DNA of 64,000 nucleotides from Pratylenchus scribneri. Its lineage: Eukaryota; Nematoda; Chromadorea; Rhabditida; Pratylenchidae. Position numbers and translations under genes: made by a program. Location: contig JAQSEB010000159.1 of the NCBI GenBank assembly GCA_030063045.1, forward strand, positions 682,001 through 746,000, in the 5' to 3' direction. Below, piece after piece: positions 1-11,726 of this stretch. The first letter of the stretch is position 1. Every line of letters begins with the position of its first letter. The notes beneath the pieces were generated by a model. It did no database searches and was not told the origin of the DNA. It worked only from the letters and a program-made list of their open reading frames with translations.

Positions 1-203
1 GTCAAATGGGGAAAGTGAAGCTGACACATATAAACAATGCAGTATAGGGTTACGGTTTTAGGGGATAGGTTATCATCACACATATGCCTATAAGGGATAC
101 CATAAATTCAAAAAAAATGTGAACACAGATAATTAAGAAGTACCCAATGGCCATCTTAATAATGGCCATAAAATATATTCATAAATATATTATGCCGTAT
201 GTC

Positions 204-3200
204 TCAAATATTAGAACCCGTAATCCCACTTTCTTTGCTTTTGCTCTCTTTACATTCCTTGTTTTTTATTCCTGCTCTTTCACCTTTTGTATGGTCTCCT
301 TTCCGACGGATCAAATTGCTCCCCTCGGAAAATGCAACATTTTCCGCTTCAACATGAGTCGATTTTTCTGTGTTTCCTAAATTAATGAAATATTTTATGG
401 ATTTCAAATTTAGGAAAAATTGATTCTTATGGTCCAGATGCGAAATCAAGATAATAATTTAACATTTGTGGTTGGTATGATACCCTACTTTTTTGAAAAA
501 AAAAATATAAAGTAATTTTTTTTTGCCATATTAAAGAATTTTCGAGGTCGATGATTTCGAATATCAAATCATTTTTGTCCTATTTTTTAATCTTGTAAAA
601 TGTGCCAACTTTTTCCAACCGAATCATTCGAACTCTAAGAAATGTGATATTTAAATTATTTTTGGGTCTAGGACCATGGACCAATGGACAATTTTATTTC
701 ATATTTTAACAAACCAGTTGGTGCATTTTCCTTCCGCGGCAAGGCCAATTCCACCTTCGCTACCCAGTTGTCAATGATTATCGGATATGGATAACTAATT
801 TTTGTGTAATTATTAATTGAAATATATTTAAAAATTACTTCAAAACACTGTCCGCGTCCTTTTTATATCTCATTATTACAAATCCAAAGCCCCTACTTTT
901 TCCAGTCTGCTCATTTGTTTTTACCCTAACCTTAAAATATTAAATTTTATTAATGAAAATTGAATTCATTATGAATGACTTCTTCAACTGGGCCAAATTG
1001 CTTCTCAAAATAACGGCGCAATGTTGCATCCGTTGTCTCATATGATAATCCGCCGACATATAATCTTCTTGAATCTTTGTCACCATTCACACTCACTGTG
1101 ATAAAAAAAAAAATAATTTTTTTTACATTAAACATTATTTTAAATTGATTCAATTTTTTTTGTAAATTATGATATAAAATTGAATTAATTGATTGTTTAT
1201 ATAATTTATTATAATCTTCCCCACCCTTTTTTGTCAAATAAGAAATTGAATTTATTTCATGTCAATTTTTTGCTACTAACTAACTCCCATGATTCTTTAA
1301 ATTTTTGGTTTACCTGACTTTTCTTCAATTTTATTTGCCAAATTCTTATTTTTAATGGCCTGATCAGCTTTTTCTATTTTTGTCGATAATTGATGTTCCA
1401 CATTGTCATTTTTTGATGACGGTGAGGATGTTTTCGCAACATTGAGAAATGATACTTTGGGTAGTAAATCGGGGACTTGATCGTTTTTGGTGGGTATATT
1501 AGCATCGTCCTTGGTAAGTTTATCGTTATGGGGTGCTGGCAAATGCCTGTCAAAATGTTTTTCTTCCTTTACATTGGAGAGAGCCGGAAACTGCTTATTA
1601 TCGGCCATATTCAAATTTGCCATCTGGTCTTCAATAATTTGATCTTGATTTTCCTTCTTTCCCCTCTAAAATGACCAGCAACCGGGTTTTTAATATATTA
1701 AAAAAATTTTTTTACCTGCAATTTGGGCAATTGATTTGGTGAATTGGGGGTAGTGGCCAAATGCTTGTTTTTTCGCTTTGACGCATCATAGGCCTCCACA
1801 TTCAGTATTCTGCCATAAATTTTCGGCGGATTACTAAATTTTGGGTAAATTTTATGTGAAAAATATATAATTTAAAAATTACTGCAAAGCTTTGTGTGCG
1901 TCCTCTGCTTTATTCATCGTAACAATACCAAAGCCTAGACTTTCTTGTGTATTTGGATCTCTGATTACTATGGCCTGAAATTATTATATTTTATTAATGA
2001 AAATTGAATTCATTGTGAATGACTTCTTTAACGCCGCCAAATTGCTCAAAATAGCTGTGCAATATTTCATCCGTTGCACTTTTTGGTAGATTTCCAACGA
2101 ATAGTTTTCTTTTGTCATCACTTTCTGTGATAAAAAATTGTTTTTTACATATTTTAAATTTTTTGTAAATTTTTTATCCATTTTTTTACGAAAAGAAATT
2201 TGTTTGATTATAAAAGAAAATGAACTCAATTAAATTGAATTAAAAATTTAATAATTAATAAAAAAAATATAAATTATTTTAAAAATCTTGTGAATTTTAT
2301 ATTTTTGGTGCCATTTATTGTCATTGTTTTTAAATAAAAATCATAAAATATATTTACAACTATTCCCCAAATTGTCGTTAAGAACTTAAGAAGATGGATG
2401 TAATTAAAATATCAATTTAGAGAGCAAATTATTAGATATCTAATAATAAATTATTTAAATTTATTAATTTGATTCAAAATTGTTTGATTTTACTATTAAA
2501 AAATTATTTTAAATAATTTAATGCAATTTTAGAATTGGAACATAATTATAAAAATTTAAGATAATTAGATAGAAATAATGTATAATAAGCTCTATCTGTT
2601 TGGTTTACAAAATTGAATGCTAAAACTTTTGTTTACCTTGTTTTTTCCCTTCTACTTTAACTTTATATGTCAAATTCTTCTTTTTGTTGGCATTTTCAGC
2701 TCCTCCTTTTGATGTTGATGCTGGTAATGGTAACGAATGTACCATTTTGACCTTTTCAGCAGCCGAAGGGGATGTTTGAAAAGCATTAAGATAAGATTTT
2801 CCTGATACTACAGGAGGGACTTCAACATTTTCGATTACATTATCAGTATTTTCATTAATAATTTTATGGTCTTTGTCTGCTGGCATATGTCGGTCAACAT
2901 ACATCATTTTTGTCTTTTCATGGATTTTCGGAAATTCTTTGATTGTTAGTACTTTTTCATTTTCATCCTTTTTATGATCATATTTTTCATGTTTATGGTG
3001 TTCAACAATAGCATTAACATTTGATTTCCCAGCTAAAATAGAAAAGATTGGCATTCTTGAATAATAATTTCCATCCCATATTTTACCTTCAATTTCTACT
3101 TTTTCTCCTGTTGCCTTATGTGTTTTTGCCGCCATTGTTGGATGATGTTCACTTGTCGATTTGAGGACGGAGGCTTGTGTTTGTTCTTCTAATCAAAAGT

Positions 3201-4134
3201 ATAAGTATGATAATACATTTTAATGTGAAAAATAATTAATTATAATATTAAAAAAATGTAATTTGATAAATTAAAAAAAAATTATTTTCTATTTTTCCAC
3301 TGATTTTTTCACAATTTTTAATACATTCTATACCTTGTTCTTTTATTACTTTTTCCTCCATTTGTTCTTCATCCTCGGCCATATCTGCCCAACTCTTTTT
3401 ATTTTTATCCTCCACATTTGTTAAAACCAAATTATCTTTAGAAGCCATTCCCGTTTCCTTTGCTTCTTTTCTCTCCTCCTTTTTTTCACCACTATGAGAA
3501 TGAGAAGTGGAAACATTTTCCGGTTCATTATCTGCCAAATTTTCCATATTTCCTAAATTTATGAAATATTTTTACAATTAAAAATTTTCAAAAATTTTAT
3601 GCTTTTCTCAAAATTCTTAATTTCTGAAATTTATGAATAAATAGAATGATTGGCTCTTTCAGTGGAAAAAAAATAAAATAAATTTAAATTTGCTAAAATT
3701 GCTAAAAATTTACATCAGAAACAAGAAATTAATATTTAAAAATGTTAAGTAATAAATGTATAAAAACATTATACATTTCTCATCAAATCAGAGACATATA
3801 AAATAGAATCAAAATCTAAAAATCCTATCTCTTATTTTTAAAATATAACATTTTAAAATAAGTTCCGTATTTAATGTTTTGGAATTGGAAAAAATTAAAA
3901 TTTTTACCAAATGATGCATGTTTTGGATCATCTCTTTTCGCTGCATTGTTTTCAATTATTTCCGATTCTTTTTCTATGGATTTTTTGTCTTTCACTGTTG
4001 AATCTTTTTTATTTTTATCAGTTACGAACACTATATTTTGCTGATTATTTCTTTCATTTTTATTGCGTTTAACGGAATAACGCTCAAACCATTGTTCATT
4101 GTTATAAGAAGAAAGATTGTGGCTCGTTGCGCCT
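204..4134 (-). CDS. Two-RRM RNA-binding protein, multi-exon
   Basis: Exons read on the minus strand and join in phase. From the 5' side: a charged exon (about 4134-3909), an acidic/lysine-rich exon (3554-3338, with KKSWADMAEDEE), a lysine-rich linker (about 3190-2637), RRM1 (2127-1885), a linker with RRM tail (1834-1717), a second lysine-rich linker (1667-1313), and RRM2 (about 1097-668). RRM1 has RNP2-like KLFVGNL and RNP1-like ESLGFGIVTM; RRM2 has RLYVGGL and KSRGFGFVIM. The linker+RRM block looks internally duplicated. There are two possible 3' ends. One is a TAG at 668-670. The other uses a GT donor just before it and joins in phase to an exon ending at TGA 204-206. That last exon resembles the 3554-3338 exon, so the longer form is favoured. 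The RRM family binds single-stranded RNA; the target is unknown. The 5' end is uncertain. Confidence 0.7.
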
Positions 4135-4156
4135 TAAAATTGGATTCAATTTTTAA

Positions 4157-4510
4157 TTGGCCGACACATGCGGAGCCGACACTTGCGGACGAAATGGTCT
4201 GATGCCGAAGGTGGTAAAACTGGAGTAGCATTTTTTACAGGATATTATTAGGCAAAAAATTAGCTACAAAATAATATCAAAAGGTTTGGCAAATTTTGAG
4301 TATTCACCGTGTTATGGCCAAAAACCGACAAAATCGCAATTTTAATTAAATCAAAGGTTTTTTTGGCCATAATTTGGCGAAAAATTTTGATGTCATTTTG
4401 TAGCTAATTTTATGCCTAATAATATGCTATAAACAATGCCATTCCAGCTTTACCACCTTCGGCTCCAGACCGTTTCGTCCGCAAGTGTCGGGTCCGCATG
4501 TCGCAGTACG
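4157..4510. mobile_element. Foldback MITE, family shared with 45976-46299
   Basis: Long terminal inverted repeats of about 75 bp face each other: the left arm contains CACTTGCGGACGAAATGGTC and the right arm the complement of CACTTGCGGACGAAACGGTC. The arms continue inward (CGAAGGTGGTAAA) with decreasing identity. The middle is AT-rich and non-coding. The same arms, diverged, occur at 45976-46299, so this is a dispersed family. It lies in what should be an intron of the RRM gene. No convincing target duplication was found. Confidence 0.75.
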
Positions 4511-4565
4511 AAATTTTTACCATAATTTTAAATATTTATAAGTTCATTAATTGCCAAAAACTTGC

Positions 4566-4882
4566 CTGTTGCTTGAAGAACAGATGGCGCTGATCTAGGT
4601 CTTTGGAGCGATTTTATAATTCTCCCATTCACTTCCGATTCAGTAGGATGTTTTTGATGGGTTGAGTCTATAAATTTTACTATCAAATTTTACCTTAATT
4701 AAAACTCTTATAGGTCTATGAAAATTAAAAGACTCTGGATCATTAATAAGAAAATACTGACCATAAGCATGCCGTCTTGATCCTGTTTGAGATGATTGTC
4801 CAATTTTTACATTCGTTGTTGGTTGTTGTCCTCCAGTGGCAGCCCTTGAGTTTAACATTGACAGATGCCTAGTCAAAGAGCT
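4566..4882 (-). other. Exon-like open segments upstream of the two-RRM gene
   Basis: Two minus-strand coding-looking segments lie here: 4882-4692, after a TTTTTTAG acceptor and ending at AAG|GTAAAA, and about 4654-4566, which may use a GC donor (AG|GCAAGT). They encode polar, Ser/Gln/Arg-rich peptide with a motif RHAYGQYFLIND. They probably belong to the 5' part of the two-RRM gene, but the two do not join each other in phase with the borders I can see. The first could also be a false exon. No family recognised. Confidence 0.35.
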
Positions 4883-5282
4883 AAAAAAGATTCAATTATT
4901 TAGTTAATAAGATTATGAATATTTTGTTACAGAAGGAATTGAATATTGTTTATTTAACTTATAAATGCAAAGAATCTAGATATTCAATTATGCAAAATTG
5001 TAATACAAAATAAAATCGACAAATGATCAAAAAAAACTGGCTAAAATTTATGTAAAGTCTGAATTGGATATCGTTTTATTGTTTTATGATTAAAAAACCC
5101 ATTTACCATTTTATTTGTTACAGAAAATAATAGAAATTGTCTAATTCCATAGGCTAACATCTAGTAAATTCCTTTCTTTATTAATTTCAAATCTTAACTG
5201 CAATCATTTATATCTGACAAAAATAATTTTAGTAATTCTTTAATTCTTCCCATTGCATTGCTTTTTCCATTCAACGATACAC

Positions 5283-8200
5283 TTATAACCAGTACAGTAC
5301 CCACTTTCTCTCTCGTGATTCTTGCCGTTGAAATTGTCTAGCTGTCGAATTCGGAAGGGGATGTGCTAACGTTCCGTTTGGGGTGTCAAAAATCATATAG
5401 TTCGAATTTTGTGTGGCCGGCGGATGAAGAATGCCCGGTTGGATAAATTTTCCTTTCTCGTTTACAAAAATCATATAATGTGAATTTTGAGGGGCAGAAT
5501 GCTGGAACAGTGAAGAAAGGAAAATTATTTTAGTAATATTTAAAAATGTGAAAATATTATTCAAGAAATGGATTTCTTTAAAGGCCTAAAATCGAAAGTT
5601 GGATTTATTTATAATCTCATTAGGCAACTTTAAATTTGTTGATAGCATTTTCGTCTTATCGATCTTTTTTTCAACCGGCCCATATATTTTTTCCCCTACC
5701 CTACTCCCCTAAATAACCAACAGGAATTTTAATAGGCAATCGTAAAGAATCCGCATCCCAAAAAAAATTTTTTTTGTTTAATTTTTCAAAAATTGCTTTG
5801 TTTTCGGGGGCGTAGAACACGAATCTGACATTTTTATATCTTACCATCTTGGTAAGAAAATGTCAACTTTTGCCAAGGAAGTGCAAAGAGGGAACCAAGG
5901 GCATGTTTCACGAAAATTTTTTATATAGCCAAATAATAGCTCAATCAACGCAGCTCGATGAGATGAGTCCAAAGGAATCACTTTTATTTCATTGCGTTTC
6001 CTTGAAGTTAGAGGTCTAAATACCTTACCAAGATAGATATTTCTTTTGATTATAACTTGTGCTACCATTGGACTCTCCTCATCGAGCTGCGTGGATTGAG
6101 CTATTATTTGACTGTGTAAAAAATTTTCGTGAAACATGCCCTTGGTTCCCTCTTTGCACCTCCTTGGTAAAAGTTGACATTTTCTTACCAAGATGGTAAG
6201 ATATAACAATGTCAGATTCGTATTCTACGCTCCCGAAAACAAACCAATTTTTGAAAAATTAAACAAAAAAATTTTTGGGATGCGGATTCTTTACGATTGC
6301 CTAAAATATATTATAATTTTGAATATTTTTTTATCTACTTGCTGGTTGCGTGAGTTGGAACTAGATGCCAAAGGTGCATTGCTATGTGGGTTTGCCACTA
6401 AATAGGCAGAAGGCACATTTGATGTCTGGCCAGCCATGTTCGTATTTGGATTTTCCTTCTTCCGCCACTAAAAGTACCAGCGGATTTTTAAATATATTAA
6501 AAAGAATTTTGATATCGAAAATACCTTTTGGTTCTTTTCCGTTTGGTGATACCCTAACCAAAATTGATTAAATGTCCTAGGGGTAGAGTGCCGATCACGA
6601 ATTTGAGCTTATTTTTTGTGTTTCACCTCATTCACGTGAGTTACGTGAAATATAAAGTTGGAAAAGTAAAGGGTCCCCCCTTTGGATTTAAACAGGAAAA
6701 AAAGTGTAGAAAATTTTTTGATCAAATAATGATTTAATCGATGCCTTTGTGAGCTGTTCAAGAATCTACCATTAGTTTTGCATAAAACTCAAATTAAAAA
6801 AGTTATGATCTTAATTATTTTCACATATAATGTTAAGGTTCTACTTGAGATAAAGTTTTAGACTAGAATTAGGGTTCAGAGATCGCAGCATAGAAATCCT
6901 AAATAAGTTCAAAGTGTTGCTTGAGCTTAATTTCAAGCTCAGATTCTTGATCAGCAATCAAAATTACCCCTAGAACATAATTTTCATCAATTTTGGTTAG
7001 GGTGTCATAAACGGAAAAGAACATACTTTTTTTACCTGAAATCGAGGCGTTGGATTCATTGAGGTAGAGCGAGAAGCCAACGATTTATAGCTCCGCGCGT
7101 TTACCCTTAAAGAGGTCAAATTTGCATTTGCCTTTTGGCCATCAATATTTGGATTTGATTTCTTAAAGAAATAGCATATTTAAAAAAATCGTTTTTTTAT
7201 TTACCTGTGATTGAGGCAACTGATTCATTGAGTTTAAATGAGCCGCCAAATGCATATTGTCTTCTGGTTTGGATGCCAAATTTACATCAACGAATCGTCC
7301 ATCAATGAGGTGAGATTTGGATTTCTGCAAATTTTATTATAGTAAATATTATTTGAAATTATATAAATAATTACTCCTGCAAAGCCCTATTAGCGCCCTC
7401 TTTATTTTTCATTAGCACAAATCCATAGCCCAGATTTTTTCCACTATTTTCATCTATTTTTACAAATGCCTGAAATTATACATTTTTTAATGAAAATTGA
7501 ATTAATTGTGAATGACTTTTTCAACTTCGCCATATTGCTGAAAATATCGGCGCAATGCCTTGTGGGTTGTCTCATGCCATAGTCCGCCAACGAATATATT
7601 TCTTGATGATATGTCATCATTCTCTGTAATAAAGGGTTAAAATTTTCATATTATTTTAAATTTGTTTAATTTTTTGTCATTTCAAAATTTTTTATTTATC
7701 AATTTGTATTTTAATGAGTTGACACAATTATATTTCAATTGTGCGGACCTTTTACTGATCTGAATATACTCGTATTTGGATGTAACAAGGAAGCCATTTG
7801 GCAATTATTTGGGATGGCTGTCATCAGGGATGCCATCTCCAAAACCCAAAAACTCGGCATTCGGGTCAAAAAACTCTGAAAAACCTCGGAAAAAATTTTC
7901 AAAAACTCGGCAAAAAACTCGGCATTTAAAAATCGTGTTTAAATGCAATATAAAAGCTTAAATATTTATACTTTATATTTCTCTCGTGATTTAACTTGTT
8001 TGAGCAATTGGGGTTGCGAATAAAGATAACAAAAGCTTAAAAAAAATTTCTGGAAGGAGGAAAATTAAATAAAAATTGCCATTTATGGAAGAATGTTGGC
8101 CAAAAATTACATTGAATTAGACTGAAAAATTGCCGCGCAGCGAAAAAATTTGGCTAAAATTGAAAAAATCGGCAAAAACTCGGCAAAATATGAAAAACAT

Positions 8201-8428
8201 GGCAAAAACTCGGCATTGATAAAAACCCGGCAAAAACTCGGCAAGGTAATCAAAAACTCGGCACATGCCGAATTTCCACGGTATTATGGCATCCCTGGCT
8301 GTCATAGATAGGTTAGAATCGTTAGAATTACCTTTATCAGCATCAGCACATTTGACAGCGGGCAAATTGGCCAACAAAAGATTAAATTCCATGAAGGCCA
8401 CTGCCATCAAAATCAGTTGCCGACGCAT
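5283..8428 (-). CDS. Putative secreted or ER-targeted single-RRM protein
   Basis: Exon 1 (8428-8332) encodes a typical signal peptide: MRRQ, a hydrophobic stretch (LILMAVAFMEFNLLLANLPA), then VKCADADK. It ends AAA G|GTAATT and joins in phase to exon 2 (7623-7517), giving ENDD followed by RNP2-like NIFVGGL. Exon 3 (7469-about 7380) carries RNP1-like NLGYGFVLM, and the next exon (about 7325-7206) the RRM tail DGRFVDVN. Downstream exons near 7160-7038 and 6465-6340 are Asn/Ser/Gln-rich. The last (about 5512-5283) holds two copies of a QNSxYMIF motif and ends at TAA 5283-5285. Introns contain three transposable elements. Oddity: the exon 3/4 join keeps frame only with a non-GT donor (CAG|GAGTAA), so a frameshift or alternative border is possible. 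A signal peptide on an RRM protein is unusual; the first exon could instead act as a membrane anchor. Confidence 0.6.
5734..6302. mobile_element. Foldback (long inverted repeat) element
   Basis: Two arms of about 230-250 bp are near-perfect reverse complements around a spacer near 6000-6060. The left arm begins AGGCAATCGTAAAGAATCCG and the right arm ends with its complement. Both arms include CAAGGGCATGTTTCACGAAA or its complement. The element is non-coding and sits in an intron of the secreted RRM gene, where a transcript would form a long hairpin. Open frames inside it are by-products of the repeat. No clear target duplication. Confidence 0.8.
6532..7021. mobile_element. TIR element, family with TTTCCGTT ends
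   Basis: Inverted ends of about 55-60 bp: left TTCTTTTCCGTTTGGTGATA followed by CCCTAACCAAAATTGAT; right the complement of TTCTTTTCCGTTTATGACAC followed by CCCTAACCAAAATTGAT. Further inside, both arms carry a CTAGGGGTA motif. The interior is non-coding. A shorter relative lies at 19706-19909. It is within an intron of the secreted RRM gene. Confidence 0.7.
7825..8297. mobile_element. hAT-type MITE with 8-bp target duplication
   Basis: Perfect terminal inverted repeats CAGGGATGCCAT / ATGGCATCCCTG are flanked by the identical 8-bp duplication GCTGTCAT (7817-7824 and 8298-8305). An 8-bp TSD with a CAGGG start is the signature of hAT transposons. The 473-bp interior is AT-rich with repeated AACTCGGCA motifs and one GCCGCGCAGCGAAAAA monomer like the 23.5-kb minisatellite; it has no transposase. 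It is inserted in intron 1 of the secreted RRM gene. Confidence 0.92.
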
Positions 8429-8579
8429 TATTCCCGAAATTTTAGTTCAATTAAAATGGAGAAAGGATGAATTTTTTATACAGATTTTTGGCAAAGCAAT
8501 CGAAAAGATGGAAATGGGAGATATTCTTGGAATAATGAAAATTGGCCTCCGAAAACCGTTGTTTTAAATGTGAAAACAA

Positions 8580-9560
8580 CCATAGGTCCATAAAATAGAT
8601 TGCATTAGAGGAAAATTCCTGATTGCAATGATTTTTTGCTTGCGGGCGGCTAAAGAGATCATCCCATCTCTTCAATTCCTGTGGCCTATGGTTTTCCTTC
8701 TTCAGCAGCTCGTATCTAAAGGAAAAATAAGCCAAAAATAATGATTCTCTTCTTCCATTCCCAACACCCATTACAGACTGCCTGTTAGCGTAAAGAATCA
8801 AGTCATTCAATGCCATCGCCCATCGTCCAAAATTCGAGGCCATTGCAGTTCGCATCTTAAGAAAAGATGGAATTTGGGCAGAGAATTTGCTATCATTAAA
8901 TCGAATGTCAACGATTTCTTTCTCTAACCCATCTCCAATATAGGCAATATCGACTGGCACAATGAAATCATGCCTTATAAGCAGTGCCATTGCCTTGAAT
9001 TCATGTGGACTTTTCGCCCGCATCTAAAGAAAAGATGTACCATCGAACAGAGAATTTGCCAGCATTAAATCAATAAGAACGATTTCTCTCTCCTCCATTT
9101 TCTTTCTACTCTCCTTCTCATCAACATTTTCGTATATTATACAACGTCATTGTAGGCTGGCATAATCAAATCTAGTCGATCAGCAGTGCTATTGCATTGA
9201 ATTCATATTCATATGGACCTTCCGCTCGCATCTAGGGCTTCAATAGAGGGATTTTGGCCTATCAATATCAACGATTTCGCCTCTTTCTTCTTCTACACCA
9301 AAACCCAATCTCCCTCTCCCATATTAGAGTAGGCAATATCGGCTTGCGCAGAGAAATCAAGCCGGGTAGCAGTAGGCCGACCCGATGCATGGAATTCGCC
9401 AGCAATTCATTCAAAACTCTGATGATCTCAGTCAGTTCTCTCTCCCTTAATCATTTTCGCCTTCTCTCCTTCTCATTTCTCCCTCTCCTCCTCTCCTTTA
9501 CTCCCGAGGAAATTTCACTGGCGGCTGGCACATTAGGATCTAGTACGCGCATGTAGTGCC
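8580..9560. repeat. Degenerate tandem repeat upstream of the secreted RRM gene
   Basis: Units of roughly 140-205 bp recur. GAATTTGCTATCATTAAATC then CAACGATTTCTTTCTC at about 8882 returns as GAATTTGCCAGCATTAAATC then GAACGATTTCTCTCTCC at about 9053, again near 9260 and 9391. GCCATTGC..TGAATTCA and CGCATCTA also repeat. About four diverged copies. Open frames here (for example 9023-8451 minus) have no recognisable domain and look like repeat by-products, although the first 100 bp upstream of the gene should hold its promoter. Confidence 0.6.
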
Positions 9561-10274
9561 ATTTATCCCCACATCTATGCTAGCCATTGACAAGAGAAAG
9601 ATCAAAGATGTAATCGAAAATGGAAGAACGAATTTGGTATCATAACACTCATTTTTTCCCTCTCGCATCTCTACTTTATTCTATTTCTTCCTTTTTTAAG
9701 GTCCTCTATGCTTTATACATTCTTCTATTTTGGAAAGTAAAGAGTCGGCTGTTGGATGCCTGACAGACGTGCCGGCCAGAGCCGATCGCTCATATAAAAA
9801 AAATCAATTATAGCTGATTTTATGAGCCTTTCTCTTCCACAAAAATCTAATATACTTTTTTTCTATCTCTATCTTTGAAGAATATGAAAATTAATGAGAG
9901 AGGCAGATCGTATTCTCTTTCTCTCTGCATGTGCATGCAGAACGGCAATTTAGCCAACAACACAAAAAAAAGAATGACCTCCCTTTCTTAAGAGATGTGA
10001 GAAGCAAAAGCTTTGAAATATTTAGAATGTGCTTTTGGGAGGAGGAGAAGTATTATTAGAGGGGATCAAATCCTTTTTGGATTATTCTCATGACTTTCAT
10101 TTTAATAAAAAAAGATTAGTAGTCCGTTTTCACAACGGTTCTGTTTTTCCTAATTTAACCTCTTTTGAAACTCTATGAATAGCCCTTTTCTGACTTCGTA
10201 TAGGTAAAAAAATTTACATTATTGAAGACATCCTACTACCTACTAGAATAATAAGGATAAAAAATCTGTACCCA
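9561..10274. other. Intergenic DNA, no gene seen
   Basis: AT-rich sequence between the degenerate satellite and the nested transposons. I see no splice-able coding exon, RNA gene or clear repeat. Confidence 0.5.
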
Positions 10275-10356
10275 GAGCCCTTAAAAAAAGCCAGAGGGAA
10301 GATTACCGGGAAAACTTCCCCGGAAAATTTCCTGGGAAGTTTCACTCATTTTCAAG

Positions 10357-11726
10357 CAGAGATTGGTAGACATCACTTTTTCGCAACTCGACTCGACATC
10401 GACTCGACATTTCTCAAAATTTTTTTCCTCAACTCGACATCGACTTGACATTTCCCACAATTTTTTCCTCGACTCGACATCGACTCGACTGTCGATGTCG
10501 AGGTATTTTCTCGACATTTTCCTCGACAGTCTATTTTGACATCAACAGTCTACTATGATCTCGACATTTTTTTAAAATCATAATTTTCCATGGACAAAAA
10601 TTCTTTATTCATTCAAATATGCATAAAATAATTAAAATAAAACAGCAAACATCCTGACTATTAAAAGATCTGATTTAAATAAAAAAAAATTTAAAAATAA
10701 TTATTTCTTGGAGTTGAAGAAACTTTTGTTTAAGTGGATAAATAACTTCTGTTTCAAAAGTTCTGATTAAATTCGATTTCGTCGTTTCTCAGTCGCAATA
10801 CCAGCATAACTAAAGATTCGTTCCTGCGATGCTGATGTAGCTGGGATCGATAAGATTTGAAGAGCAAAATCAGCTAAAGAACTGAACTTTGAATCGGCAT
10901 TTAACTGAAAAGTTATTTATTATATCATCATATTATTCTTATTTCAAATCCAAATCCAAAATTTAATCGGATTAATATCATCCTTCATTTCTGCTTTTGC
11001 CCATTCCAAATATGAATCCATTGCCCTTTCCTCTTCCGATTTTTCTTGGTTCAATGAATTAGTTTTTGACTTCTTTCTTATTTCTTCTCTTTTCTTTTCA
11101 AGATCCGAAAATTCTTTATTTGTTTTGCTGATCGCATTTTGTTGCTGGGCCTGGCTATGATCGAAATTCTGAACGGAAATGTGTTTGTTTGTTTTCTTGA
11201 TCTAAGTGCCCATTTGGTCTCGCTCCAATTCATCATCATTAATTGTTGGTATTGATTCATTTTCAAATTCCATGTGTTGCATTAAATGAATTTTTATTTT
11301 TATAATTGAATGAAATTTTATTTTATTGAAAATGTAAAAGAGGTAGAATTAAATTTTAACACAAAAAATGAAAAAAATAAAAATATTTTTAATTTTAATT
11401 TTTAATAAATGAATTGACAATTTATCTTAACCAATTATATTATCGCCAAAAAATTATAAAACTCAAAAGACGAAAATTTGTTTAAAAATGAGTAAAAATA
11501 GGTCAAAAATTACATAAATTGGTCCAAAAATTGAGGTCGACAGTCGAGTAAATGTCGAGGAAAATGTCGAGAAAATCAGCTCGACATCGACATTAGATTT
11601 CACAACTCGACTCGACATCGATTCGACATCAAGTAATGTCGAGTCGAGGTAACTCGACTCGACTGTCCATGTCGAGTTAAATGTCAAGTAGACGTCGACC
11701 ACCAACTGGACGTCTACCAATCTCTG
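10357..11726 (-). mobile_element. hAT transposon remnant with perfect 8-bp TSD
   Basis: TIRs CAGAGATTGGTAGAC / GTCTACCAATCTCTG are flanked on both sides by TTTTCAAG (10349-10356, 11727-11734). Both sub-terminal parts are arrays of CTCGACATCGA-type motifs (10385-10520 and 11530-11700). The middle carries transposase fragments on the minus strand, described separately. The intact TSD suggests a fairly recent insertion into the older element around it. Confidence 0.9.
10767..11271 (-). pseudogene. hAT transposase C-terminal remnant
   Basis: A minus-strand segment near 11160-10965 encodes a charged region ending in EERAMDSYLEWAKAEM..INPIKFW, like the start of the hAT C-terminal region. A second exon (about 10905-10767) encodes SLADFALQILSIPATSASQE followed by RIFSYAG and ends at TAA 10767-10769. 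The LxxLSIPATSAxxERxFSxAG pattern is the hATC dimerisation motif. A short frame beginning MEFENESIPTIND (about 11271) stops early. The BED finger and catalytic core are missing, so this copy cannot encode a working transposase. Confidence 0.75.

Noticed and set aside
5841..6405. Open frames at the centre of the 5734-6302 element
   Set aside because: Generated by the inverted repeat; frames on the two strands mirror each other.
8451..9023. 190-codon minus-strand open frame
   Set aside because: It spans degenerate tandem repeats upstream of a gene, has no domain and no splice signals.
10281..11720. Open frames encoding repeated DVESR/VDVE peptides
   Set aside because: They come from CTCGACATCGA arrays in the ends of a hAT element.
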